64,000 nt of DNA from Nematostella vectensis (Eukaryota > Cnidaria > Anthozoa > Actiniaria > Edwardsiidae): the NCBI RefSeq assembly GCF_932526225.1, contig NC_064043.1:15004085-15068084 (forward strand), given 5' to 3'. Position 1 is the stretch's first letter; every line of letters starts with the position of its first letter. The notes under the pieces were generated by a model, which made no database searches, was not told the DNA's origin, and worked only from the letters and a program-made list of their open reading frames with translations. Positions 43,901 through 54,647 of the stretch are shown one piece after another. A program made the position numbers and the translations under genes.

Positions 43901-44532
43901 CGGAAAACCTCGTGTTTAAAACACCGCTTCCACTCTAACTTGCTGCTTCCTCGGCTTCTTCGTGGTTTCTCAACATTCATTATCTTCCTAATGGTCAAAC
44001 GAAATCTGTAAGTTAGACATTAGATATGATATTGATTTTTGTGAATATTCTAGGGAATTGAGAAGGAACCTAAGAAAAATACATTTCATAAAACTATCCT
44101 TGTAGCAAGGGAATGCATTTTTGTGATGATTAAAGCCAGCAAGCTGAAGCACGTGAGCTTTTCTAATAGTGAGAAAATAAAGAGGGAGATATTACTGTAC
44201 TTCTTTGATGTTGTTTCTGGACATTTCTATAACTATTAAGTATATTATACAAGCTAGAGTCGGGATTTGAATCAAACGCGGTATCACAACCATTTTATCG
44301 CTCGTCGGTGTTATCTTTCTTCTTGACTTGACTTCGACGCTCAGGCAAACAAAAAGTCAACCTATTCGCGCTGCATACATTTCGGTCAGCGCTTATAAGA
44401 TCTACAACCATGAATAAATTACCACAGTGTGCTTAACTACAGAAGCGGCGTACATCACTTCAAGCTCCGTGAATTCGATTCAGCTTTCACTTCGAACGTC
44501 AACTTCGAACGAGAAGCAGCTTTCTGCTCGAA

Positions 44533-45958
44533 ATGGCAGAAGTGCAATACCCTCGTGGCCGGTCTGGACAACCTGAAGCCGTTCGAGTTCAAGTACCACA
44601 AGCTCAACCTGGACAAGCTCAACCACCGGGTTAAGCTCAACCACCGGGACAAGCTCAAATACCTGAACAAGCACAACCAGGACAGGCGGGACAAGAGCAA
44701 CAACGACAGAACGAAAAAGGATAGTTAGAGGTAATTGTCTTACATTTCTTTCGAGATGTTTATATAAGAGCTTACATTTAAGCTGAGGGGAGCTTTAGCC
44801 TACGCTCACAACTGGCCTGTTAGACCTAGCTCGGTTAACTTACTCTTCTAAAACTACTGTCGTTCGTGTATACATTGCCTTATTTTAGTGTTTAGTATTT
44901 GTACTTAGGAAATCCATGCCTTAGTCCCGCTATGCCGTAATTATTTATGCCTTCAGCCTTGACATATACTTTCGCTCAGCATGTTGGTTCTACATTGTAA
45001 TGGGGGGTAAGCCAGTCCCCCATCCCTGCCGTCATTCAGTCTATACATTGTAGCTTTCTCGCTACCTGGTTATCTATCTCGGGAGTTATTTATCGGAATT
45101 GGTCCCAGCCTCTTCTTGTGCGCGTTTCGGGGTGTGTATGTATTTATTTTGAGGTGTGTTTCCCCCTCCTTAGATAGGTTACGTGCAATTTTTTCCCAGT
45201 TGTTATTTATTTATGTTATCTCAATTATTATCTGGTAGTACGCGTGTACTTTGAATTTGGGTCCGTGTGGACCATATGCACCCGCGGGATATGTTTGTGG
45301 GGTACGTGTGTATTTTTTTATTGGGTCCGCGTGGACCGTTTGCGGGGTACGTGTGTACATTTTTAAGGAGTCCGCGTGGACCGTTTGCGGACGCTTCATG
45401 CGTAACACCCGTCTTAGTCGATCTTTATTGTTGTTTACAGAAGTTGAAGAAAGACCTCCAAACTTGCAAAAGTCTTTTAGTGACTTTTCAAAGCCTTCGG
45501 TTGCGGTGTTGAAGAGGAAAGCAATCGACTACGCGCAAAGGCCGGTCTCAGAATTTAACAAGTATGAGGCTCTCAAAATGCTAGAAACATTGCAGAATGT
45601 GGCAAGGGACAAAGAAGACGAAAAGTCCAGCTATCTTCGTGTGGTTTACCAGACGGCGCGGGGTAAGATAGAGTACCCCAAAGAGGACTTCCGCTCTTTA
45701 ATGCTGAGGCTCCTTGGTGATAAAGACCATCAAGCTGCCTTTGATGCGGTCGCCAAAGTGGAAAAAGCAATGGGGAAACGCAATTGGCAAAGGTTTCAGG
45801 ATTCTTATCGTCCGGGACCATCCAGAGAGCAGACAAGAAGAAACGAGAGCCCTGGTGCGGCTCGATGCTACTATTGCAACAAGACAGGGCATTTCATATC
45901 TAGGTGTATGGAGCGGAGGAGGGCGCAACGCCGGGGCCCATACCAGCCCCCCAGATAG
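44533..45958 (+). pseudogene. DIRS gag, two segments
   Basis: A Gln/Pro-rich N-terminal segment from ATG 44533 (MAEVQYPRGRSGQPEAVR) is broken by an in-frame TAA within its PGQAQPPG repeats and ends near 44722. After about 700 bp of non-coding sequence, possibly an intron ending at TTGTTTACAG (45440), the main gag domain runs from 45441 to 45958 and finishes with a zinc knuckle CYYCNKTGHFISRC (CCHC). Confidence 0.65.
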
Positions 45959-46319
45959 GGTCCACAGAACAATAAATAGACATCCTGATTAACGCCGAAC
46001 GATGATATGCATCTAATATACTTACTTAAATCGTGTTTTAAGTAATAAAGCAGAAGAAAGACAAAATATCTTTTTAGGTGGGTATAACAGTATATAACAC
46101 CATTAAGCCAAGGTTTACTAGTCAACGACAACAAACAAACCCACACATAATTTATAGTCTCTTAGGCTAGATTTTGGAGCCACGAAGAGATGGGAGTTTT
46201 GAAAAATGGCTACAAAAATGCTCCCGGTCATACTGTGTCAGAATTGCCGTCTCTGCTGGCTGGTACGGGGTTTTCTGCCCATTTATTCATTTTTTCTCCT
46301 TTCTTTTGTGTGGTGTAGG
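45959..46319. other. Gag-pol spacer of DIRS element
   Basis: AT-rich, no coding content recognised; ends with a possible acceptor TGTGGTGTAG|G at about 46318. Confidence 0.4.
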
Positions 46320-49108
46320 TAACATTCTGGTTGTGGGAAAAAACAACGACTTTGATTGTGCATTAATGGATGAGCAAAATAAGAAGAACCAGATACGGTG
46401 GATAAATATTAAAGGAAACCCCTTGCTAGCCAGCAGAGAGGTGGCAGCTGACGCTAAGATGGAGCAAACAGCTACCTTGGTAAAAAAAAGGCAGGCCATG
46501 GGCAAAGTCGAAGATTTAGTTTTTCGAGACCCGGATGGCTTCGTGGCCGGAGAATTGCATGAGTATTTTGGGCACTGGGAAAAAAAATTGCTAAAAACGC
46601 CCCACCTGAACGCCGTGACGAGGTCTTGCAATGGATCTTGGGAAAAGTATCTGTTTTCCCGTATTTTCGACACTTTAGGGGGACATTTAAAGGGGAAGGC
46701 TTTGATTCGGACCGCCCACCGCACAGAATATTCTCGAACAACGTCAACTGTAAAGGCTTTGAAGAATTCATTCGGGAAACTCTCTTAGCTCGTTTGAAAT
46801 CAGGTGCAATTTCACTCTTAGGGAAGGTGGGGCACACAGAACCTTACATATTGTTTTACCGCTGACCGCCGAACCGTCGATACCTCGACTGTGCAATGAT
46901 GCGCGATATCTTAATCTTTGGATGCAAGAAAAGCCTTTTTCACTAGATAAAATCATAGATCTACCTCGCTATGTCTCCAAGGATGCCTTTCAGACGGTTC
47001 TCGACGACAAATCCGGTTACGATCACCTCCTCCTAACCGAGGCCAGTCGCCGCTTCTTTGGCATCCAGTGGGGCGGATGGTATTTTGCATCTCACCATAT
47101 GTGTACCACACCACGGGACTTTTGGCATCTAATTACTTCAGATCCATCGGGATCCCGTGTCTACTGTACATCGATGACAGACACAATGGCCAATTAGTTG
47201 CCAATAAGGCAACTCAAGAAGAGTCGTGTCCCACAAGGGGACCTTGTTAGCATTTACTGCTGTCTCGTGCGCTCTATCCTGGAGTACGCATGCGTAGTCT
47301 TTGCCAACCTTCCAAAATATTTATCGCAAGATCTGGAGCGGATCCAGAGGCGCGCTTTGGCTATCATATTCCCATTTATCCCCTATGCGGACGCGCTGGC
47401 CAAGGCTGGTATTCCCACCCTTGAGGAGCGCAGGAAAATAGCATGCAGTAAGTTTATCCGTAAGGTCACTCCTGACAATCCACTCCATCTCCTAATACAC
47501 AAACGCATAATTAACCAGTCCTCGCACTACAACTTAAGACCTAAAGACCATGTCACTCTAGCAACCAAAACCGACAGGTTCGGAAATTTTGTTAGCGTAA
47601 AGTTTGCAACCTCAGGCTTGGAGTGAATTATCAATATATCATGTGTAAATTATATGTTAATTATATATTTATATGTATGCGTAATTGACCGTCACTGTAA
47701 TTCAGTCCATGGACTGCGAAAGTGAAAAATAAACTAATTATTATTATTATTATTAATTGCAGATACCGCCTGGATCGGGAGCATATGAGCGCCTGGGTAC
47801 TACTCAACAGCGAGACTTGGCGGCGGCTCAGTCGGCGATTTTCCTAGTGGCCTTCCACTTGGTACGACTTGGATATTTCTTGGGACTATCGAAGTCCATC
47901 TTGACGCCCAGAAAGGTAGTCCCTTACCTGGGTTTCCTTGCCAATTCAGGCAGAGAGGTCTTTCATCTTAAAGAGGATAAAAAGACGAAGTTTCTTGAGT
48001 TAATCAAAGACACGCTCTCCAAACGCTGGGTGTCAGTTAAGACTCTGCAGCAAATTACTGGAAAGTGCGTATCATTCTCACTGGTTGTCCCGGCTGCTAA
48101 ACTTTTTACCTTGGAAATGAATGCGGCGATTGCGTCCGGCTTACGTAAGAAGAAGCCAGTTCCGGTTCAAGGCGCCCTGAGAGAGGAAATAAGCCACTGG
48201 CTATTCCTTGAATGATGGGATGAACCACTGCCATGGCGTGATGAGAGACACATACAGGTGCAACTGGCGTCGGACGCCTCTCTCACTGGTTGGGGTGGAG
48301 TCGTCTTATCATATACCCCTCACCTGGAGACGTCCGACTACTGGACAGCGGAGGAAATGTCCCTCGACATCGCAACCAAGGAAGCTAGAGCGGTCAATCA
48401 CGTTGTGCGCGCTTTTAGCAGTCATTTGAGAAACGCACCCGTTGACATGTTGGTGGATAACCAAGCGGTCGTCTATGCTTGGAGTAACCAAGGGAGCCGT
48501 AGCCACGCCCTCAACGTGGCTCTTAAAGAATTGTTCTTCTCGACAATGCAGTTGAATGTACAGCTCCGCATGTCTTATGTTCCGACTCTCCTCAATCCAG
48601 CTGACCCCCCATCGCGTAGATTGTCAGTAGGGGATCGCAAACTGGCACCTAGAGTGTGGAAGTTGGTACAACAGCAGTTAGGAGACATCTTCGGACACTC
48701 CTGTGACCTCATGGACCTAGATTCGAACACCATGACCGACAAAGCGGGAAGACCTCTCCCGCACTTCACACCATACCCGTCCCCGGGCTCGCTTGGAGTA
48801 AACTTGTTTGCGCAGGACCTGACACGCTTCTCAACAGAGATGAAGCGCCCTTACGTTTTTCCCCCGAGTACGTTGATAGGCCCAGTGTTGAGGTTCCTGA
48901 AAGGCTACACACAATCGTGTACAGTTATAGTCATCGACGGCCAAGGGAATTTTGGTGGCCCTTGATTCAACGTTTTTCCCGAAGGACATGCAAAGTGGCA
49001 GAGAGAGGGGATGCTTCAGCTTTACTCTACCCTTCAAAGACAGGCTGGACAGAGGGACATGCGGTCGAGGGTGACGCCTGGGCTTTTCTCGTAGAATTTG
49101 GACTGTAA
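46320..49108 (+). pseudogene. DIRS reverse transcriptase / RNase H, disrupted
   Basis: RT text moves between frames: GKALIRTAH region in one frame, TGAISLLGKVG-type text (KSGAISLLGKVGHTEP) in a second, then DKSGYDHLLLTEASRRFFG (about 47008). A small loss follows, then SPYVYHTTGLLASNYFRS and the catalytic YIDD (about 47170). A LINE fragment interrupts at about 47198-47755. The RT resumes at 47757 (LGYFLGLSKSILTPRK), meets an in-frame TGA at 48213, and continues as RNase H with its Asp (LASDASLTGWGG), Glu (KEARAVNH), Asp (LVDNQAVV) and Asp (NPADPPSR). A last frameshift near 48940 precedes FWWPLIQRFSRR. Confidence 0.75.
47198..47755 (+). mobile_element. 5'-truncated CR1/L2-like LINE fragment inserted in DIRS RT
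   Basis: Encodes the C-terminal end of a LINE reverse transcriptase (SILEYACVVFANLPKYLS, then LERIQRRALAIIFP), stops at 47624, and ends with an (ATT)n tail (about 47738-47754), typical of CR1/L2-like elements. The flanks suggest a short AATT-type duplication. DIRS coding sequence continues on both sides. Confidence 0.75.
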
Positions 49109-49273
49109 GCCCACCCTGATAAACGTAACAGTAATTTAGTAAGTGAGATTAGTAATTTAGATATCATAGACATCATAAGCTGTCAAAGTTCCTTATAAAT
49201 CAAATAGGCCCGCGACGTGTGAATAAAAGAGGATGTTCCCCTACCACTGTTCTCTATTTTCTCTTTCTCCCCT

Positions 49274-50555
49274 GTGCAGGACCTCCCGGTTATCGCCAAA
49301 TTATTTCCCCCCTCGGTCAGATGCCCCGTATGTTCCCATGACAATGATCAAGATTTCCGGTTTTGCCAGCAATGCGGCTATAGGAGGCGAGTCTTGCCCC
49401 AGTCCCCGGTTAAGAAGATAAGCGTGGACCTACACAAAGTTGATAGGCGACTGCAGCAGTTATGGGATTTTGACAGGGCTACCAGTTATGCCAAACAAAA
49501 GGCTCTTGAGACGCGAACTAGAGGAGTTCCTGGAGGCGCTCCCTGGATACGTTTCCATAGCAACGGTAACGCCACGAGATATTTGCCGCTTCTTGGTCTC
49601 CAAAGACAAAGATGGGAGAACTCAGGTGCATCGTCTCTCATGTCGGTTTATCGTAAAGAAAGGACACTTCGGCTGTGGCTGCCCGACCCACCTATCTTAC
49701 AAGACAGTTGACTCTTATATCGGAAAGCTAAGGGCTATATTTCACGCTATGGGAAGAGACAGCGAATGGGATAAACGGTTAGGTTTGGGCAACCCGGCAG
49801 TGGATAAGTCGCTTAAAGACCACCTGAGGTTGATAACCGCAGGGCAACTCCAAGCTAGAATGGACAAACTCTCGCAATTAGCTTTGCATTTAGACAGCGA
49901 GATGAATAAGGCAAAGAGAAATATCGATCGCTTCATCATAGTTCGCGACCAGGCGTACCATAAAATGGCCTTTTTCAGTGAAGACAGACCGAGCGACCTG
50001 GGGCAAATAAAAGTTGCAGAGATGTTGAGGTTTCCTCAGAATGACGGGTTTCTCTTCAATCACATCTGGGGGAAAACCCTCAGAGGTGGCGATGGAAATG
50101 TCTTTGGGGTGAGAAGAAATCCCCAGCTGGAGATATGCCAGATACGAGGTATAGAGCAATACATGGAAGTGGCGCGCGATATAGGAATTGATTTAAGGGG
50201 TTACCTTTTTCGCCCGGTTACACCAGACCTCGGAGTTTGAGACTCGCCTCTGTCCTCATCCGCGGCTGAGGCGAGGCTAAAAGGCTACTTGAAGGACTTG
50301 AAAGCAGATGAAGGAGAGACATTGCATGGCTTTAGAGCTGGGTGTGCAATCACCCTCGCCTTGACAGGCGCTGAACTTTCCGAAATTATGGATCATATTG
50401 GTTGGTCCAACCGCCATACAGCCCTGTTTTACATGCAGTTGGAAAAGGTCCTCAATCCTGCAGGGGCGTCCGCACGTCTGGCGTCTAAATCTCATGTGAG
50501 GGAGTACAAGCCTATCTGGGTGTTTGGATGTCCTTTAGGTATGGGGAGAAGATAG
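49274..50555 (+). pseudogene. DIRS tyrosine recombinase, disrupted
   Basis: Starts with a zinc-ribbon-like CPVCSHDNDQDFRFCQQC. A frameshift near 49500 moves to the frame with RRELEEFLEALPGYVS. The core runs on through FFSEDRPSDLGQ (first catalytic Arg); a TGA at 50238 interrupts. Then follow HGFRAG (His-x-x-Arg), DHIGW and the Tyr in TALFYMQ. So the Arg-His-Arg-Tyr set is recognisable, but the gene needs one stop and one frameshift ignored. Confidence 0.75.
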
Positions 50556-50570
50556 AGTTATTAATTAGGA

Positions 50571-50603
50571 GTTTGACAGTTGGTAGTTAACCAACTGTCA
50601 AAC
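50571..50603. repeat. 14-bp-arm hairpin after recombinase
   Basis: GTTTGACAGTTGGT, 5-bp loop AGTTA, ACCAACTGTCAAAC. It may be an element-end signal of the DIRS retrotransposon or a transcription-related structure. Confidence 0.9.
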
Positions 50604-50652
50604 TCACAAAGTGCTAAGCTGGGAAGGGTGACTCCTTCCCCCTTTTCTTAGT

Positions 50653-50703
50653 AACCGATGGCCCCAAGGAAATATTGGTTTGGGAGAAAGGGGTCCATCG
50701 GTT
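50653..50703. repeat. Second inverted repeat near DIRS 3' end
   Basis: AACCGATGGCCCC (50653-50665) and GGGGTCCATCGGTT (50690-50703), arms matching but for one extra base. Confidence 0.85.
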
Positions 50704-51009
50704 GGCAGTGCTGTGAAAGGGGACTAGACCGACCATGAGCCAAATTTATCCCCAATCTTATGCGATGACACAATGGATGCAGTGTCGGATAGTTTACTAT
50801 TCAGGGATTAAGCTTTCTGTGAGTATATTTGCCAATCTTGCTTACTTTAGTTAGACTTGTTTTCTTCTTACGAGTTATTTTACATGATCTCTTTTCATTC
50901 CTATCGAGTTGGCAAAACAACAACACGCAACCCGCGGGGGTGTAGGACAAAATAAAAGGAGCAAATCCTCACGCGGAGTGGTGGGGTGGTGGTTACTAAA
51001 AATAGCCAG

Positions 51010-51320
51010 AAAACTCGGGTGTGATGTTTGTTTCAAGTGGGGTGCAATGAGATTGTCATGTGTCGTCATTGATGACGTCTATAAAGTAAAACTACCCTGA
51101 CGCCGGAAACATCGTATGACAACTAAACTTGTTATGTGTCATGTAGATGTCAAGGGTGGGGGGAAGGGGGGTTAACAAATTGGTCGCGTGATCTGTGAAA
51201 TCGTTGACGTTGTCAAAAAAACAAATATAATAATATTTAATATTTCTTAAATATTTAAGCGAAATTAAGCGAGATTTTGTCGTTACGAGCTCCGCTTTTA
51301 GGCAATGCCAAAATCTATAT
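51010..51320 (+). repeat. TGACGTCA-rich dispersed repeat, copy 3 (short)
   Basis: One to two monomers (GTCATTGATGACGTC, ACATCGTATGACAACTAAAC) ending GAGCTCCGCTTTTAGGCAAT, the complement of the start of copy 1 at about 37700. Confidence 0.75.
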
Positions 51321-52602
51321 ATTAACCTTTTCCACAGGAAGACCGAGGAGACGGTTTCATTTCGATTGTGATGCCAGCCAAGAAAGCGAAGTAGGGTCCT
51401 ACAAAGTTCATTTATTTCTGGACTTTATCTTTGGATGATTCGTAAATATAAATACAAATATAATACAAATATATTAGGTATTATATTATAAATGATTTTA
51501 AAATCCCGGTTTGCTAGGGATTTACATAAATTGAATAAATTAAGACTTTCAACGGATAAACAGACCGTACTCAAACAACCATGAAGACGATAAGATGAGC
51601 TCAGGATGGTAAAATAAGACAGGTAAGCATAACTAAATTTAATCATATCATTATACTACGGCTTGTATGTTGGTAAATTATGATTCTGAACGCCTGAATG
51701 GCGAAGAGAGCGATGTTTTGGCTCGGTCACTCGAGCAGAACAACGACTACTTGTCGATCATCCTTACACACTGCTGGTAGCGTTTTGTCAAAGCTTCTCA
51801 CGCTGCTCGAGTGTGGAATTAAATGCCCTTGTTTACAGATAACTTTATAGCTCAATGGGCTGACATCTTGTGATTTTAAAATCGAGAGAAAGTCGAATTA
51901 ATCCCTCGTATTAGTGTTATTGTTTGTTGTGTTTATTTCATGTAAAGATCGCAAAAAAGCGCGCTGAAATACAAAAATACAAACAGCTCGTTGCCAGATA
52001 TATATTATACGAATGGTTTGGTTTATTCAGCGCAAGCGTCCTCGTCCTTCATTGTCAGTAAAACCATAGTTATCAGTGTTAACCATACTTATCAGTGTGT
52101 TTTTGTGGAGAACGGCCCCGGATTATAATTTTGAAAACGATCACCCAAATTGTGGATTACCTTGAAACCGATACCTTTTGAACAAGGGAAAACAGTGCTT
52201 CGCTGCTCTTAGCACTGGTTAGCACGCGCTAAGACGGACAGACCACTAGGCATTTATTTATCATTTTTTACTTTCATTTGAAGCTGATATGAAGTCTTCT
52301 CCCTGTTACGAATATGGTTACCAATATTCCTTTTGAATAGGGTCCTAATTTACAAGTACAGGAAAACCTGTAACGCATAACCTCAAAATATAAATTGAAA
52401 AGCTTTTAGGGTATTTTCCTTCTCGACAAAAATGCAAAAAAATCAATGCAGGTTTAGAGATTATTAAAGGCTGGAGCATGAAATAAGTCCGCGATGTGTC
52501 CCGTTAACAAAGGTACAATTTACAAAGTTTAACTGGCAAGGAAATCGGGACCTTGGAAAGTGTCCTCTATAAAGAGGTTCCACTGTATGTCTTACACTAG
52601 TA
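51321..52602. other. Intergenic
   Basis: AT-rich sequence, no gene recognised on either strand. Confidence 0.5.
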
Positions 52603-52757
52603 CAGCCTAGTCCCAGGCGTTCTTACCGGGTTTCCTGTGCTCAGAGATAAACCGTGAGTTAGCCTGGGGGCTGGGACTTCCTGTGACGTCACAACTCTTC
52701 CCATCCACAGGAAACCCAACTACAGGAAACCCGATAAGAACGCCTGGGACTAGGCTG
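52603..52757. mobile_element. 155-bp MITE with 9-bp target duplication
   Basis: Terminal inverted repeats begin CAGCCTAGTCCCAGGCGTTC and extend through TTA.CGGGTTTCCTGTG with one mismatch. ACACTAGTA is duplicated exactly at 52594-52602 and 52758-52766. The 9-bp duplication suggests a Mutator-like origin. Confidence 0.85.
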
Positions 52758-52766
52758 ACACTAGTA

Positions 52767-54434
52767 TAGATTTTCGGGATTTCGCTGCACATAGAGTCAG
52801 GTGTTTTGGATATCGGGACATCCCAGTCTTAAGCAAGTCGACCCCCCCTGCCCAAACACCTGCAAGAAAGCGCCAACTCAAATTAGGGCCCCTCAGACCA
52901 AACATGAAATAAGCACCGTGACGCTAAAAATTCATCATAGAATTTTTTTGTATCAAGTTATGTAAAATGGTTTTAGATCAATTAAGAATAGTGCATGCCT
53001 AATAATAGACGGCGGAAGAAAGAAAAACGATACCTGCAACCCCCTCCCTCTATTTCCTCTGCGAATAAAACAAATAAAACAAATAAAGCAATGAACTACG
53101 TTGCCTTATGCGATTACGGGTGCGTGTAGGTCTAGCGAGTTTTTTATTATATAAAAAACAAACACAAACGATAAACCATTGATTGCCTACAGACGCCTAC
53201 ATCCATGTATTGCCAATATTTTCTATACAATTGCTCTTCTATTAACCCATTTCTCACGCGTCGCTGAATAAGTAGGACAAAAGGGGACAAGGCGGTGGAA
53301 TGTTAATTGGTTCACCTCACGTATCACTTCAATCACATTCACACAACAGAGACAAAGCCGCGGTAGTCCAACCTCCAAGCCACTTTGAAGCATTTTGTTC
53401 TGAAATAGACACGTTGAACCCCTTAATAAGACTACAACAGATTATGATTAATCAAGACTAAAATTAAAAAGACTACAAAAATAACTACTATTTGTTTATC
53501 ATTTTGTTATAATCGTCCACTATCCTTATTTTTAACACCCGTAGAATCATCACCGCACAAGGTCACAAAATGATCGGAGGATAATAAGCAGTACATTTCA
53601 TCATACAAACGTAACATATATTTGACGAAGCGACCAGTTACTGTTCAGCTTTACATACGTACTCTCATGTAAAGGATTAATTAATCTTGAGCAATGTTGA
53701 GAAATATTTTTTTCCAAGTTTCCAACCTCTATGGTTTAGAAAATGATGGGCGGGACGAAGGTATGCGAGAAGATTGAAGAAAGAGTGAGAAAAGAAACAA
53801 ACTTTATGTCATTGCTGTTCTAATCAGTTCATTCTTTGTCATAATTTACACGTTTTTGTTTAACTTTCAAAGCTTAGTGAATGTTAATAATGCTGGTTAT
53901 TGTTAATAACATTATTATTTTATTGCATTGTTATTACGTTCTCTTAGACACAAGGTGCTATTTCTTGGGCAACCTTTGTCTTGTATGTTTATCATGCCAT
54001 TTGGGCGTGGCCTGGGGTACTCCTTAATATAAGCTCAGCCCTCCTTTTGTAGGGAGATCGGATGGGTGTCTTTATAGACCTTTTCAAATATCCCACACCC
54101 CTCTGTACACCACATGAAAACGTAGTAATGGAGTAGTAATGGAGATGTCGGCACGGGTCTCTACTGCTAGTCCTATCACGTTCCCTCGATGCAGACGAGC
54201 GGAGAGGTTTTATGTCGGCAAGGGGTTAACAGAATCATAAGGTCATTTTAATTCTAGATTTTGTGATTTGATTTTATATCGTTACCCTTGCTGACACGCA
54301 ACTCACACATGTTATTGATGTGTTGATGTCCTCTTTTCCAAGAATCGAGTAGTAACTTTTGAGGATTTAAGACTAATATGGTTATTTCTTTTCTCAGAGG
54401 AGACTGGTGGGTTGGACTCGGCCAGCGAACCTCC
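52767..54434. other. Upstream of LACTBL1-like gene
   Basis: No gene recognised. A possible acceptor TTCTTTTCTCAG|AGG at about 54398 suggests a 5' UTR exon further upstream. Confidence 0.4.
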
Positions 54435-54647
54435 ATGGCATCCGATTACGGTTTCTTCGCCACCAAATCCTCTACAAATGACACAAACTCCTCTTCTAAT
54501 GACACCAATTCTTCCGTTTCGATCGTCACATCAAGCAGAAGACGAATCGTGCGCCAGAGACTCACCATACAGATCCTTCTTGCCACACTTCTTGTCTTCG
54601 TTGCACTCTTTGTCTGGCAGCTAGCTACAAACTTGACACGCCAAAAG
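54435..54647 (+). CDS. LACTBL1: LACTBL1-like exon 1
   Basis: ATG in CTCCATGGCATCC; 71 codons; donor CAAAAG|GTAAGT. It encodes the cytoplasmic tail, membrane helix and NLTRQK. Confidence 0.75.

Larger units (their letters stand above)
44400..50750 (+). mobile_element. Defective DIRS-type (tyrosine recombinase) retrotransposon
   Basis: The order is gag with CCHC knuckle, reverse transcriptase, RNase H, tyrosine recombinase, then short palindromes. There is no integrase or protease, which is the DIRS layout. Multiple frameshifts and stops and a nested LINE fragment make it inactive. Outer termini were not found, so both ends are approximate. Three copies of a roughly 50-bp unit with GTCCGCGTGGACCGTTTGCG (45260-45395) lie in the gag leader/intron region. 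Confidence 0.8.

Noticed and set aside
44429-44728. 99-codon frame with KLNHRDKLK text
   Set aside because: The alternative frame starting at 44533 (Gln/Pro-rich, ATG start) fits a DIRS gag leader better; the Lys/Asn frame is its shadow.
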